Source of the DNA: Xylogone sp. PMI_703
Lineage: Eukaryota > Ascomycota > Leotiomycetes
Direction: 5' to 3'
DNA: 64,000 nucleotides
NCBI GenBank assembly: GCA_021399445.1
Contig: JAJTUQ010000006.1
Location: 3,224,001-3,288,000, forward strand
Each line of letters opens with the position of its first letter. Position 1 is the first letter of the stretch. Positions 30,419 through 42,144 of this stretch are shown one piece after another. Below the pieces are notes generated by a model. That model did not search any database, had not been told where the DNA came from, and saw only the letters and a list, made by a program, of their open reading frames with translations. Made by a program: the position numbers and the translations under genes.

Positions 30419-32391
30419 ATGTCATTTGGATTCTCAATTGGTGATATCATCGCTCTTTTGCAAGTTACAAGAAAAGCCCATGAAGCATGGAAAGGCGCCT
30501 TTGGTACGTACTCGGACCTGACGGTCGAACTCGACAGCCTCGTCATCCTCATGAAGCAGATGAAAGCCGAAGCTGAGAAACCAAACTCGATCATCTTTCG
30601 CCAGTCGGAGGAGGGCCGAGAGCTATTCAACTTGATCAAAAATACGACTACTACAGTGGATGAGCTGCGCGAGCTTGTGGTCAGGTACAAAGGGCTGGGA
30701 AAGGGCAGGAAACGGAACTGGGATCGTTTGAGGCTCGGAAGCAAAGATTTGGGACCACTGCGGAGCAAACTCACGATACATATTTCCGCAATAACAGCCT
30801 ATCTCGAGACTATCGGGATTGGCAGCCTTGGACGTGTGGAGCACTCATTCGCAGAGATGAAGACCGTGATTGACAATATCGCAATGGAAATCAGGGCGGG
30901 AAGAAGAGAGGAATCAATAATGACGACGTATGAAAATGATGATAAGCATGTATGGCGTCAGTTTCGGAAGGAGCTGATTGGAGAGGGCTTTTCAAGTGAT
31001 GATATCCGGCACTTTAGCAGCTCGTTGAAAGCGCACCTGAAAAGTCTTAGAAGGCAAGGGCTATTGGATGAGGAAGAACCTGTCCAGCCTGATAACACGT
31101 TGGTAATCATCCGTTCCCTATTAGTACTAGATTTTGACTCCGGTATAGAAGTCCTGCCTCCGATAACAGTGTTCCAGAGAGCATCAATAAATCTATCAAT
31201 CCAGGTGGTGAAGCTAATGGTCCGCCAAAACCTACAGTCGAGTGCGAATCAGAGTCAAATAACGAAGATGTTCCTTTGGAACAGGAAATACCCCGAAAAG
31301 AACCAGCAGCGGCGGAGAGCAGCGTCGAGGACTGGATACCGTATCATGAAGGGGTGTATCAAGAGCTCCTATCTGTCTTCAAAAAGTATCCCGAGCGCTA
31401 CTGTCCTGATATATCCAAAGCAGTAATTGCCGAAATCAAGCGCTCATTTGCAGTAATTAATCTACGTGTGAGACAAAGATCAAAGATGGAATTATCCACT
31501 CCAGTGGGATTATCGGACGCAACGGCCGCCCGCAGAGAAAGAGCATTCACTGCAGTCCAGATAGCAATGTTATTCAATGAGCTCATCGGCTTGGGGACCG
31601 TCATCGATAGCTGGTACCTCCGAGGCCATCTGTCTAGGAAGTCGACAGTTGAAATAGGGAACTTCCTTTTCCAGTACCCAAGAGACCTTAGTAGACTGCT
31701 TTCTGAATTTGCCAACTGCACCGATAGCAGTGTGCTAGAGCCTCGTCGCAGCATCGGTCGGCGTCTCCAACACATCACGATTCTTGGATGGAAGATCCGA
31801 AGAGCTTTCGAGTCAGCCTCGTCAGATAATACCACGGCGCAAACGGCAAATGGTCAAGGTATTAGTACTACTAGTCCAGCTACCCCACCCGAGCAAACGA
31901 TTTCTTCGCTCCTGATTGAGTTCCCAATACCAGACATTCCGTATAAAGAGCTGTTTCCCATCAGAGGCATCCCCTTTCTACCATACGGATGGTACTATCT
32001 TATCAGCGAGGAAAATCGAGTCTTCTACGTCGACGCATACGCCGAACGTGGTTTTAAGAAATGTTTCTGGAATCCCCCTGTTCCTGAAAGAGATCCCAGT
32101 CTACGAGATACTGCAGGGTGGACTAGGATTGAGAATGCTTTTGGCCGCGTATACTGGCGTAATGACGAGAGTGGGAAAATCTCTTATGATCACCCTCATC
32201 ATAGCTTATCTCTGTGCCCTCACGGTAAGACTGAGGGTTGCTGCGAATTTTTTGAGCGGGATCACACTGATGAGTATGTCGCCTGTCAGATGAGTCGTAC
32301 AGCGTGGGAAAAGTGTATAGGAGAACCGTTTAATGAGGGGCGAGCAGCTAGGAATACAGGTGTGCTGGGGGAGGAGTCTCGCAGTCTATAG
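30419..32391 (+). CDS. HeLo-like N-terminal domain protein with C-terminal WW-like motifs
   Basis: Two exons, about 30419-31098 and 31149-32391, joined over a ~50-nt intron with a TTGAC branch and TATAG acceptor, give ~640 residues. Nearby alternative junctions up to 31180 also keep phase, so the exact splice is uncertain. The N-terminus (MSFGFSIGDIIALLQVTRKA and the helices to ~150) matches the fungal N-terminal/HeLo-like domain seen on STAND and prion-like cell-death proteins. A VWRQFRKELIGEGFSSDDI helix and an acidic, Pro-rich linker follow. The C-terminus has two WW-like strands: GWYYLISEENRVFYVD (about 507) and GWTRIENAFGRVYWRND. No NACHT or NB-ARC is present. It lies in tandem with the E2-HET gene. 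Role in nonself response is inferred. Confidence 0.7.
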
Positions 32392-32684
32392 ATCGAAATC
32401 GACCGCATTCGTAGAGAAAGGGAAAATAGTTTATCATATCTATACTTATAGGGAAAATCAATGTAAAATTGTGTATTTCACAGATCAGCACACTATTCAA
32501 TCCCAAGACAACATTGTTGAACTTTTCAGCATCTTCTCGCTATTTTGATACATGACCCTCTCATCTGAAATAGTTATACATCCCATGATACGAAACGCCG
32601 TCTAATGTCTTCCAGACTCCAATGCTCTTATCATAAACGTCGTATGCTCCAAGAACCAAAGATATTGTTACAAAATTTATGCAG

Positions 32685-33622
32685 CTACCTCTGCCATGAA
32701 AATCTTCTCCTGTCGGACTCCACTACTGCATCGGAGCTCATTTCTTGTCTTGTTTCTCCCGCCGGCATCTCATACGCCACATCCGACGATAGTTCTTGCG
32801 GCCGCGGTGGCTCTGTGGGCACGCCTGCCGGTGAGGTAACTTTGTTATAATTCGGCCATTTGCCTTCCACGATGCCATCGGGCGAGGATGCCCTGTCTGA
32901 TGTCGCAGAAGCCTTTGAGTTGCTGGCCTTCCGTCTTCGAAGAAAGAAGAACCCGAAGATAGCGGCTCCGACGAGGACGACTCCGAGAGCAACTCCAACT
33001 CCAATACCCGCTTTGGCACCACTGCTTAATCCGCTGCTTGACTGATTGCTGCTTGTAGCCGTAGTAGAGGGAGAGGAGCTCGGTGTACTCGAGGGACTAC
33101 TGCTCGCAGGCGGGCTCGGCGGGGTACTGGAAGATGGGATCGATTGAGGAAGACCGACGGTTGACGGGCGTGCGCGAGGAGTGGGAAGAATAGTAACCGC
33201 AGGGCTGTTTGCCCCAAACCCAGCCGAGCTGTTGGGTCGGAGATCAAACCAGCAAATGGGCTGTTCCCATTGCAGCTGGACGAGCTGAGATCCGTTGAAA
33301 GGCTCTACGTTCTCGACGCGTTCTGGAGGGGAAAACAAGTCAGTTGCATGGCATCACAGTGAGGGGTAATAAAGAAAGATGATAACATACGCTGTTTGAG
33401 GTTTTCTCCAGTGGTATTCGCACAGAATGTGAAGAGCAATGGAACGCTGAAGTTCGAGGTGTACGTGACGTTCACTGTGTCATTCAAGCTGAGAGTGAGA
33501 CCCGAAGTAGGAAACAGGAAAGTGACGCCGTGGTCATCTGCGGACACGAGCAAGGAGTAGAATAACGACACGAAGATGGATAATAACGAGAACGATAACG
33601 AGAAAGGAAATAACGGCTTCAT
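32685..33622 (-). CDS. Single-pass membrane protein with Ser/Pro/Thr-rich ectodomain
   Basis: Exons 33622-33391 and 33322-32685, with a 68-nt GT-AG phase-1 intron, give 289 residues. A strong N-terminal signal peptide (FPFSLSFSLLSIFVSLFYSL) precedes a short beta-rich ectodomain with N-glycosylation sites (NDT, NVT, NFS, NTT) and two or three Cys. A long Ser/Pro/Thr stretch, likely O-glycosylated, follows. One transmembrane helix (AGIGVGVALGVVLVGAAIFG) ends in the stop-transfer FFFLRRRK, leaving a ~75-residue cytoplasmic tail with Pro-rich and acidic patches. The layout resembles Wsc/Mid2-type wall sensors and other fungal type I proteins, but there is no WSC Cys pattern. Function unknown; surface location is well supported. 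Confidence 0.75.
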
Positions 33623-34404
33623 CCTGCCTCTGCCTCCCGGGCGAAATCGTAGGACAGACAGAAACGACGAGGGTCAATCATGGTTTCAGCTGAGGGAGAG
33701 CGTATTTTATCAGAGAGTAATATTAGAGGGAAGGGCTGGACTTGAGGCACGGATTCCGTACGTGAAGCTGTGCCGCAGAAGCCACAGCTCTAGCTGGCGC
33801 AGCTTGGGTTTCGCCAGGGCCTTGGCGGCGGTTCATCCGCCACTCTGGTGCTCCAGCTGCTTGCTCCCTTGACAGCTTGGCATGCATCACCACCTTGGCA
33901 CCATGCTATTTACAGTACGGTACTTTGTTGGCACAGGAATCCCATTCAAATCCCATCATGGCAGATTTGTAATGTATGGTTATGTCATCTTTTAGTTCCA
34001 TTGCTATCTTGAGGGTACTATCTAATCTGAGCTGTGGTTGACTACTCTCAGTGATCAGGCCCTGCTAAGCTTAAGGTTATCACAGTAGCACCGGTGGGTC
34101 CCGCAACCAGAAGACTGGATGCCCAGCAACTCTATTTCAAAAAGAATACTTCTCAGTCGGATATCAATGCGCAAATCACCGTTGTAACTTACAATCAAAT
34201 GGTAGCGGCTTATACAAGTCCTGCAGATTATATCAAAAGGAGCACAAGATAAATTACTAATGCTATCTATTTTCCTTTGTTTTAATAAATAATTACATAT
34301 TATTCTACCAGGTTAGGCTCAACTTCAGGGGCTACAACTATACAAATCTTGGGTTCACCAAGTCTTCGACCGCAGCCATTAGCCCCGTGTTTATTGTGAC
34401 ATTA
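33623..34404. other. Intergenic region
   Basis: The first 250 bp is the GC-richer promoter side of the membrane-protein gene; the rest is AT-rich. No supported ORF. Confidence 0.45.
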
Positions 34405-35413
34405 TTATAGATTTACATCTGCACCATGACTAAGTAACAACAATACGAGTCCCTCAGCTCCCTTTTCCACAGCTATGTGCAGGGCTGTTTTATTGAGCCC
34501 ATCTCTACAATTCACATCAATACCAAGCCCTAGTATAAACCGTACCATTACCTCATCCAAACGCTCGACAGCTTGATGCAGAATAGTCTGATTAAACATT
34601 CCTCCCCTGATATTAATATCTAGTCCACTTTCTATTAAGATATTAACAACCTCTTCATGACCACGAGCCGCTGCTAGATGAAGTACAATTTCACCGGCTT
34701 CATCTTGTCCACAAAGATTTGCGCCATATTTTATCAGTGAACGGATGATAGAGGCATGGCCATGCGATGCTGCGAGATGTATAGCAGTCTGATAAGGAGG
34801 TGTTGTAAATCTCCCCATCGGGAATCCTCCTGCCTCAAAGCAAGACATATCCTACGAACAACGAAAGAGTCAATGGCGAAGCTCTGGCTATGCGTGGCGG
34901 GTTAAGCTTTCACATACTTTTCGGATATCAGGAGATAAGTCAGCATCTGGCGTAACCTGCTAGTGATTAGTATAGATCATATTGGCTCCTGTTTAGTCCT
35001 TACAACTCGTTGGCCATCATCCGAATAACTAACGGCAGAGATTACTGTGCTTTGCTCGTGACTCTGAAGATTTGTTTGAGTGATCATAACTGGGTTGTTC
35101 CTGGATGATCTAAGCATAGCATTTTGATCTATTGCTCTCGTTCGACTCTGTAGACATTTTCTTGGATCGACGACTGCAGCCGTCCGCTCCAGTATATCTA
35201 TTCGTTCCTTCACTCGCTGGCCTACAATCTCGCAATATCCTGTTTAATTGCATCTAGGCGTTGTTGAGACAGTTACTTACGATATCTTTTTTGAGCAAGA
35301 CGACTCCTGATCTTTTTCCGCTCCCTCGGATCTTCATAGTCTTTCGCCCCATCGCCACCTCTGCCTAAATTTCCACTTAACTGCAAATCACCAACTCTTT
35401 CCTCCTGATACAT
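34405..35413 (-). CDS. bZIP-ankyrin repeat protein
   Basis: Four exons: 35413-35281, 35221-35004, 34959-34918 and 34851-34405 (introns 59, 44 and 66 nt, all GT-AG) give 279 residues. Exon 1 begins MYQEERVGDLQ and ends in a bZIP basic region, RERKKIRSRLAQKRYR, which the first intron splits from QRVKERIDILE, the start of the zipper. Exon 4 carries about four ankyrin repeats: TAIHLAASHGHASIIRSLIKYGANL, then EIVLHLAAARGHEEVVNILIESGLDI, TILHQAVERLDEVMV and TALHIAVEKGAEGLVLLLLSHGADV. Fungi encode many such short bZIP-ankyrin proteins; most are uncharacterised. It is likely nuclear. The zipper is short, so dimerisation may be weak or heterotypic. Confidence 0.8.
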
Positions 35414-38400
35414 AGCTTCTATGGCTCTTTTCTGCTTCTACGGTCGAGATACTGTTAGGTTTTATTTTCTCCTGGAACGTCCTTCGGACTTCCCTTATGG
35501 AAACAGCAAGCATTCACCCTTACCTAGTGGTGCTTATGAAAGAGCTAATTACCGGTAAAGTCTAATGCTTATTTCCCCAAGTGGGGCTCGGGGATGCTAA
35601 GTCACCAGTACCTGTGCAGTTCGCAAGTCCGGGAATCAGCCAATACAGGTCAGATATACGAAGGTCATGGCTAAGGCTTATTACAGTGCGCTGGTGAGTA
35701 AACGAGAAGTGCACAAATACAACGTTCAGCGTTTTAGTACGAGTGTGTACATAGTGTGTAACTTGCTTTCTTGTACCTAAGGGATTGGAATTCTCTACAG
35801 CGAGGTGCAATAAGTCTGAATACCCCTATCTACTTTTATGTCATCTTTAATCTAGTTAGATTCGCATACTTAATTTTACAGCTAATCAAAAATTGTTCAG
35901 GGCATGGCGGGTATTCAGAATTTTGAATTTCACTGTAGCACCGCCTCCGCGCAAATCAAGCAATCTTCTCAGGGACCAGATCTGGAGATGGCTAAGTGTT
36001 CCCTACACTTCTTCTAGGCGGTGTGCTCTTTTGATGTATTCTGATTAACGATAATATACTTGCTTGTCGGATCAAGTCGACGCCCGTTGGTTCAACAATT
36101 GCGTATTGGGGAAAAGTCAATGTACACGGATCAGTCCGTGCAACCCTGCATAAATACTCAAGGACCAATTTTAATTTGGATTACCGGTAAACGGATAGCT
36201 GGTATCTACCTACCCATATCCTTCAAAACTTGTGTCGTAACGGTCTCGGATCTGGCTCCAATATATCCAATATTAAGAAATCTCCTACTCGCTGTACCCC
36301 AGACTTTTGAAAATTTACGAGTACATTCTTGATACTGCCATCATAGAGGAATTGGCATGTTGTGAGCTGTCCCAAGGCTCAAAAAACTGTGAAATATGCA
36401 GAGTGGTGCTGATCCAAGCTGCCAAGTCCATTGAGGGCCGTGCTACGGTAGAGTAGGTCCAAATATGCACCGCCGGCGAATATCACCACAGCAGGGACTT
36501 CCCGTTCGTTCGCTTACAAATGTTTCAGCTCAGTTAGCTAGGACATACCAAGTATGACTCCCAATATACTAGTTGCCTTTTAAATTTAGCTAAGAGGAAC
36601 GAAATTTCATAATCAGATCCATAATAACCATCACAGACAGTGTTCATCATTACTAAAGGAAATGTGGCAGTTACGGGTACGAGTATAGAGTGCTTACTCA
36701 TGCAACTCTTTTTAGTGCTGACATTATGCTATTGTATCTCAAGGAGAGTCCGATTATGCAATATATAAAGAATTAGTTGGATATCTTCTATGGTGTAATT
36801 AATGGTAGTACAATTAAAAGTTCTGGTAACAAAAGGAATTAACCCGACATAATGGAATTCTCTTAGTGAATGTCCTCGAGTAATCCACTTTAGCCTGACA
36901 TTTCCCTTTTTTTGGTGAAAAACTGTGATTTCTTGAGTCTTCACAATAGGGGGTGAAGGTTCACTGTAGAACAGCCCTTAAGGCCACGCGTATGCTAGAA
37001 ATGCTTTCTTAGGTGGACTCGGTTATACTTGTACATAATCTTTAGCTTAGCACGTCTCTATACCCACGGGGAGCTCTCAGGAAGCAGGTTTCACCTGCCT
37101 CCGCTGGACATAAGTGGCTATCATTATTATCATCACAAGAGGCGGATATATAAAGTTTATTCATCACCGGTAAGCCAGCATCTTGCTCATCATCCGTCAA
37201 AGAGAACTGTTTAATGTCCCATACTTCAAATATTAGCATACAGATCAAGAGTCCTTCAGCTATTCTTGCTCTCCTGAGCCCTTATGGCGGCTGTTAACAC
37301 TATTGGACTTTTAGCAGCAACTCCAGCCGAACTGGATTGCAGCCAAATTAGAATATTAATTTCGAAGGCGTTGCATGGACTAATGAGACCGACAGCCGAC
37401 ATAATGAGGAACTCCCAGCGGTGTAAATCTTCCGTTTACTTTCATGTTTTAATACAATGGACTAAATTTGGATAACATTGATTCCATAATTGAAGTCTTC
37501 ACTGACATTAACTAGAGTGGCGAGTGCAGCTATAAGGTTCAACCTGTTTCCAATCTAATTAAGATTCCTGGGAAATGGCAATGTATTGTCCTGACTAGCC
37601 TATGATTGTTGACGATCTCGGCGTTCGGGCCGGACCAGGGAGTTTCGGCGCAGTCTTGTCATTGAGTTAACACCACATATTTAGAGCTGACCTTGAGTTG
37701 TATTTTGATTTTCTAAATTTGGTTCTCATAGTAATACCTATTATGGTTATATATGTGAGGCGGCTTCTCGGCGCACTACTGCTGTCAGTTTTTCGGGCTT
37801 TGATGATCTGAGGTCCATTGGCTGGAATGACACAAATTGACTCTTGGTATATGTTCCTAATTGAATGGCCCATTTTTCGATTCTAGAAGCCCTTGCGTAT
37901 CCAACATCAATCTCATTAGTCTCACAGAAGTGATCAAGGTTTCTATCACCATGCGAGGCATTGTCACGATGTCTTTGTGTGTATTGGGAAAAGTGTATAG
38001 CATCCAATATCTTACAATGAAGGAGCGGCATATCTTAAGGATCCTTTAGTATTCTCAGTCTATAAGCTTGTAACTATCAGGCAGCTATACCAAGTTGGCT
38101 GGTTGACAGAACTGTCTGATTGGGTACATTAATAATCCTGGTAGCTGTATACAATAACAGGGCTGCGAATCATTCATCCAGGCACTACAGTAATATGTTA
38201 TTAACTAACTGCTGCACCCTGTATTACCTAAATGCTGACACTCGGATTTGGAATCTTTTCCGGATCTATATACCCGGATTAACCTAATATCCCTATACGG
38301 AATGGGCTGCAGTTAGCTGAGGCGGCTGATAGTGCCTACCGAACTACAAGTGTCTTAAGCTTTTTCAGCGCACATTATTCCGCCATGTTAATTAATGATT

Positions 38401-39271
38401 AATTACCTCAGCGATTTGACCATTCAAGGGTTTAATCAACCGCTAAGCAAATTCTATTCAATTCGTCGGCTGTCTCACTCTTATCGCGGTAATCAATGTA
38501 CAATAAGGATACCGATTGGCAGTAAGTCCTGTTTGCCGTTGTTATACGGGTGCTTCCGGTATCAAGTCTAAGCTCCTTTCCGCTTCGGGACCATTTTGAA
38601 GCTTAATATTTTTAATCCTAGCGTATCTACAGTTGATTTATTTACCTTTCGGATTTGTGGAATAGCTAGAACGGATAATCCCACCTGTAAACGAAGCATA
38701 ATAGTTATCTTACACAAAGTTGGGTAATACTTACAACCATGTATACACTCGTCAAGAGATGAAAAAGTCAAATTGGCAAAATGTCAATGGCGGCTAAGCT
38801 TCCCCTGGTATCCTACAGACAGCTCCATGTACGGGTGTAAGCACCCCTTTTGGAGAAAGACTAGTTGCGGTTGCGCATATGGACTGTAAAAGCCATAGCT
38901 TCGATAGGAATAGTCAGGAGAACCCTAGCCCCTTGGCATAATACTCGCTATAAACTCTACTGTAATTACATAGTAAGATATCGATTGTTCACCTATTCAT
39001 TCTTTAACCTCTGCCATATGTATATCACTGTGCTGGCTTATAATACATCAGGCGATTGATGAGAATTATAGATTCTACTGCTATTGTACCAGACTCCCGT
39101 ATTTCGGGGAAGCCGCATCTCGTTATCATTAGACTTATGGTATTTACCATATAACATCGACAGAGCTTCCGACTGCAATAGTTAGCCTGCTAAAGACAGC
39201 AGTTATATTTTAGCTTTTTGCTAAGATATCTCACGGCGGAGTCAACCACCCGGAATTTTCAGGTGCCAATA
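35414..39271. other. 3.9-kb gene-poor, AT-rich region
   Basis: Only short frames without recognisable families. An 11-bp inverted pair, TCTGAATACCC near 35816 and GGGTATTCAGA near 35909, brackets about 80 bp. Composition and lack of coding signal suggest old, mutated repeats, but I found no transposase or reverse-transcriptase motif. Confidence 0.4.
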
Positions 39272-40741
39272 ATGCCTGAAGTGTCAAAAGGGCGAGCCTG
39301 TGATAGGTGCTACGCGCAGAAGAGGGACTGCCAATGGAGTAACGGCCCAGAAGTTTGCTCCCGATGTGCAAGGCTGGATTTGTCATGCTCTGTAAATCGT
39401 CCAATTCGTCGACGAGGCAGAAAACCTTTGACTAGTGATTCTTCCTTCACAACAGATTTTAGCAGAGTTCGACAGCGCGTCCCCAGCTCGAGCAACAGAA
39501 AAAAGGCATCGATAGAGTCATCAGATGAGCCCTTTTCTTCTTCCTATAAGCATTCGCGGACGAATCCATGGTCGAATTTTGTCCCATACTTGCCGATGAT
39601 TCGCCAGGTGTTTGTGTCAGGAAGCATGAAACTCACTGACACTGAGCACAACTTGCTAGAATACCTCATACATCCAACCCAATTGGCCAGTTACGTTATC
39701 GGGAAAACATTCTTCGAGACCAAAAACCTTGGATTAACAACGCCGCTAGTGTCCCATTTTCCCGCTCTCAAGGACGCATATTTAGCAGTTGCTGGCGCTT
39801 TGCGTTTATCAAGCAGAAAGGGCACCCACAACACAGACCTCATTACCACAGAAGCCAAAAATCTACGATATGCAGCATCTGCTATACAGGTACTACGCAA
39901 TTTGACTGTGAATGACTATTCTAGCGCCTGTCTCTGCATGATACTTGGAGTCTTAATTTCGACGTTTGCGTTTTCGATGGGGGAAGATACTTCTACTATC
40001 TGCCGGTATGTTTTGAATACAGTAATGCCGACTATCGACAATGCATCTCAGCTTGCTTCTGATCCTGAAACTCAAACATGGTTGAATATGACTGTGTTCA
40101 TCGAAACAATATCTTGTCTCTCTCGACGTGCCATACCAACCATCCGCGTTGAAATTGTACAGCCGGATAGACTAGATCGCTATATAGGACTTACCGGCGG
40201 CATCTTACCAATACTATACGACGTTTGTGTTGCAAGCAACGTTTCTCAGCAGCATTCTAACCAATTGGACATGGCGGTATTTTGGAACAAACTCGATGAG
40301 CTCAACTCCCACCTCGAGGCGTGGCAACCACCTACACCACCCAACTTTTTGCAACAAGTCAGATCGGAAGATATTGTAAGGATTCTCGCTCATGCACGGG
40401 TTTACCAGTGGATGGGCTTGCTATATGTCCATCGGTTACGTCATCCTATGGGCAGCGAAGACGGAAAAGCTAACTACTTGTCCACTTCCATTCTAAAAGA
40501 GCTTGAGCAAGTCCATACTATGACGGGGAAGCCGTTGTGCTATGTCACCATACCCTTCATTGCCGCCGCTGCCGAGGTCACTCATCCATCTAAGAGAATC
40601 GAAGCACTTGATCTAGTTGAGACGAATGTGGAGTTTTTTGCTCCTGGCATGAAGAAGAAAGTCAAAGACTTGCTCTTACACTGTTGGATGTTAAGAGGTA
40701 CATCTAACATATCATCTTGGTTTGAAATAAGCTCCATGTGA
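39272..40741 (+). CDS. Zn2Cys6 transcription factor, 489 aa
   Basis: Intronless frame. The first ATG is at 39272 (MPEVSKGRACDRCYAQKRDC); the upstream open part has no ATG. The zinc cluster is at residues 10-40 with spacing CX2CX6CX8CX2CX6C, followed by a basic RPIRRRGRKP nuclear-localisation-like tail. The remainder is helical and resembles the regulatory half of fungal C6 factors (LYVHRLRHPMG, a TIPFIAAAAEV segment and a final KDLLLHCWMLRG). No fungal_trans core motif is obvious. It has no close neighbour: 580 bp separates it from a GC-richer segment and 1.1 kb from the small secreted protein. It appears complete; target genes unknown. Confidence 0.82.
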   Translation: MPEVSKGRACDRCYAQKRDCQWSNGPEVCSRCARLDLSCSVNRPIRRRGRKPLTSDSSFTTDFSRVRQRVPSSSNRKKASIESSDEPFSSSYKHSRTNPWSNFVPYLPMIRQVFVSGSMKLTDTEHNLLEYLIHPTQLASYVIGKTFFETKNLGLTTPLVSHFPALKDAYLAVAGALRLSSRKGTHNTDLITTEAKNLRYAASAIQVLRNLTVNDYSSACLCMILGVLISTFAFSMGEDTSTICRYVLNTVMPTIDNASQLASDPETQTWLNMTVFIETISCLSRRAIPTIRVEIVQPDRLDRYIGLTGGILPILYDVCVASNVSQQHSNQLDMAVFWNKLDELNSHLEAWQPPTPPNFLQQVRSEDIVRILAHARVYQWMGLLYVHRLRHPMGSEDGKANYLSTSILKELEQVHTMTGKPLCYVTIPFIAAAAEVTHPSKRIEALDLVETNVEFFAPGMKKKVKDLLLHCWMLRGTSNISSWFEISSM

Positions 40742-41864
40742 TTGCCGAAATCTGGCTAAAGGAGAATAATACATCTGTAAAACATCCTTCATGTATTAAG
40801 CTATGTAAATCGAAAAATGGCATTTAGTCTTTGTAAAAATATCCCAGTTGTATGAAATGATCACATATAGCCGTTTATGAAGCTGAAAGGTGTACCAACT
40901 TATCAAGGATATATTGATATGACAAACCGTGATATGAAGCAATACTGTTTTAGCTTATTGGTTCATTTCATAAATATAAGGCTCTAAATAATTAGGTTAA
41001 CTTAATTTCGCTCTTCAAAAGATATTTTGTACGGAACAGTATACCTCCTCGCTGATGGTTATCCAAAATCTGTCACTAGTACCGACTACATCTGTCATCG
41101 CTCAGCAGGCGTTCCTTGTCCCTCTGTGGCGTGGCTAGGCCTTGCTCTCCAGTCTGCCTGCTTATGCCGTGCTGCCTCTGCGTCTGCTGAAGTTGGTCGG
41201 CCATCGGATTCTCTTCCCGGTGCCCGACGTAAACGTCACTCGTCAAGGGAACTAGATTGGGGTTTGGCACACCAACATGTGGGCTTTCCTCATCGAGACT
41301 CATGCCCGACAAGCAATTATGTGTGCCTTTTCTTGCTCGAACTTCCTCCACCAAGTGCTCTGGCTTTCCGAGCCGGTTGGGTAATAGGTAGGACAAATAG
41401 TTGGTTGCGCTTAGATGGGGGGAGATATTGTTAACCAACCAACTAACCATGCTAGAAATGGGGAAATATTAGCTCTGTTTCTGAATTAAGCCGAGGGTAT
41501 ACTTGTCCCAGTTATGCAGATTACCTGTCTTCTTGAATTTCGCAAACTATACGAGAGTAGTCGGTAGCCTGTTTTGCCCTAATGGACATTTAATGGTCGT
41601 ATAATATATTTCTGGAGTTTCGGATTCCGGCTCGGGGGTTAAAGTCCATCCACAGACTTCACTCTGAATTTGTACATATGATTACCTTATGTGAATCCTG
41701 CAAGTCGGGCGATTAGACTTCGGTATATAAACCCACCCTCCGCCCCATTATATGACTGTATATATTCAACGTTTTAACGCCAGATTTCTCAGTGTTAATA
41801 ACAAGACCTATAACTTTGTACCACTTTTGTATTCTCTAACAAGTCTATTTTAAAATACACAAAC
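40742..41864. other. Intergenic region with a GC-richer open segment
   Basis: The segment about 41040-41450 is richer in G+C and open on both strands (135 codons plus, 124 codons minus) but matches no family I recognise. The last 150 bp is the promoter of the secreted-protein gene. Confidence 0.4.
41724..41731 (+). promoter_or_regulatory. TATA box of the small secreted protein gene
   Basis: TATATAAA lies 134 bp upstream of the ATG at 41865. The region between is AT- and CT-rich, as in strongly transcribed fungal promoters. Confidence 0.45.
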
Positions 41865-42144
41865 ATGGCCCGCTTCGCCGCCGTCCCAGTCCTGCTCCTG
41901 TTTGTTACCACTTTGTTCACAACCGTAGCCTCTATCAAAAAAGACACCTGCCAGGGAATCTGTAAGTCCAGTGAGGAACTGGGCGGATTCGAGGAACCAT
42001 TGGCCTGCTACTTGGAAACACTGGGGGTAATTTGTGATGGGACTTGTGCGACGCTCCACTCACCGGTAAGTGCTTCTTACTTGATGTACGGTACAACTCT
42101 CGTGGGTGTGCTAACTGTTAAAGTGTGAGTGTACCTGTTGGTAA
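41865..42144 (+). CDS. Small secreted cysteine-rich protein, 73 aa
   Basis: Exons 41865-42065 and 42124-42144, with a 58-nt GT-AG intron (GCTAAC branch), give 73 residues. Start context is aacATGG. A clear signal peptide (ARFAAVPVLLLFVTTLFTTV, cleavage near AS-IKK) leaves a mature chain of about 50 residues with eight cysteines: TC, IC, AC, IC and TC in exon 1, then three in the last six residues encoded by the 21-nt terminal exon (CECTCW). Even Cys number and small size fit an extracellular disulfide-rich protein such as an effector or antimicrobial peptide. No family match is evident from reading. The tiny last exon is easy to miss; without it the Cys count would be odd. Confidence 0.7.

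Noticed and set aside
35815..35920. 11-bp inverted pair TCTGAATACCC / GGGTATTCAGA as a MITE
   Set aside because: Ends are too short, lack a target duplication, and the similarity does not extend.
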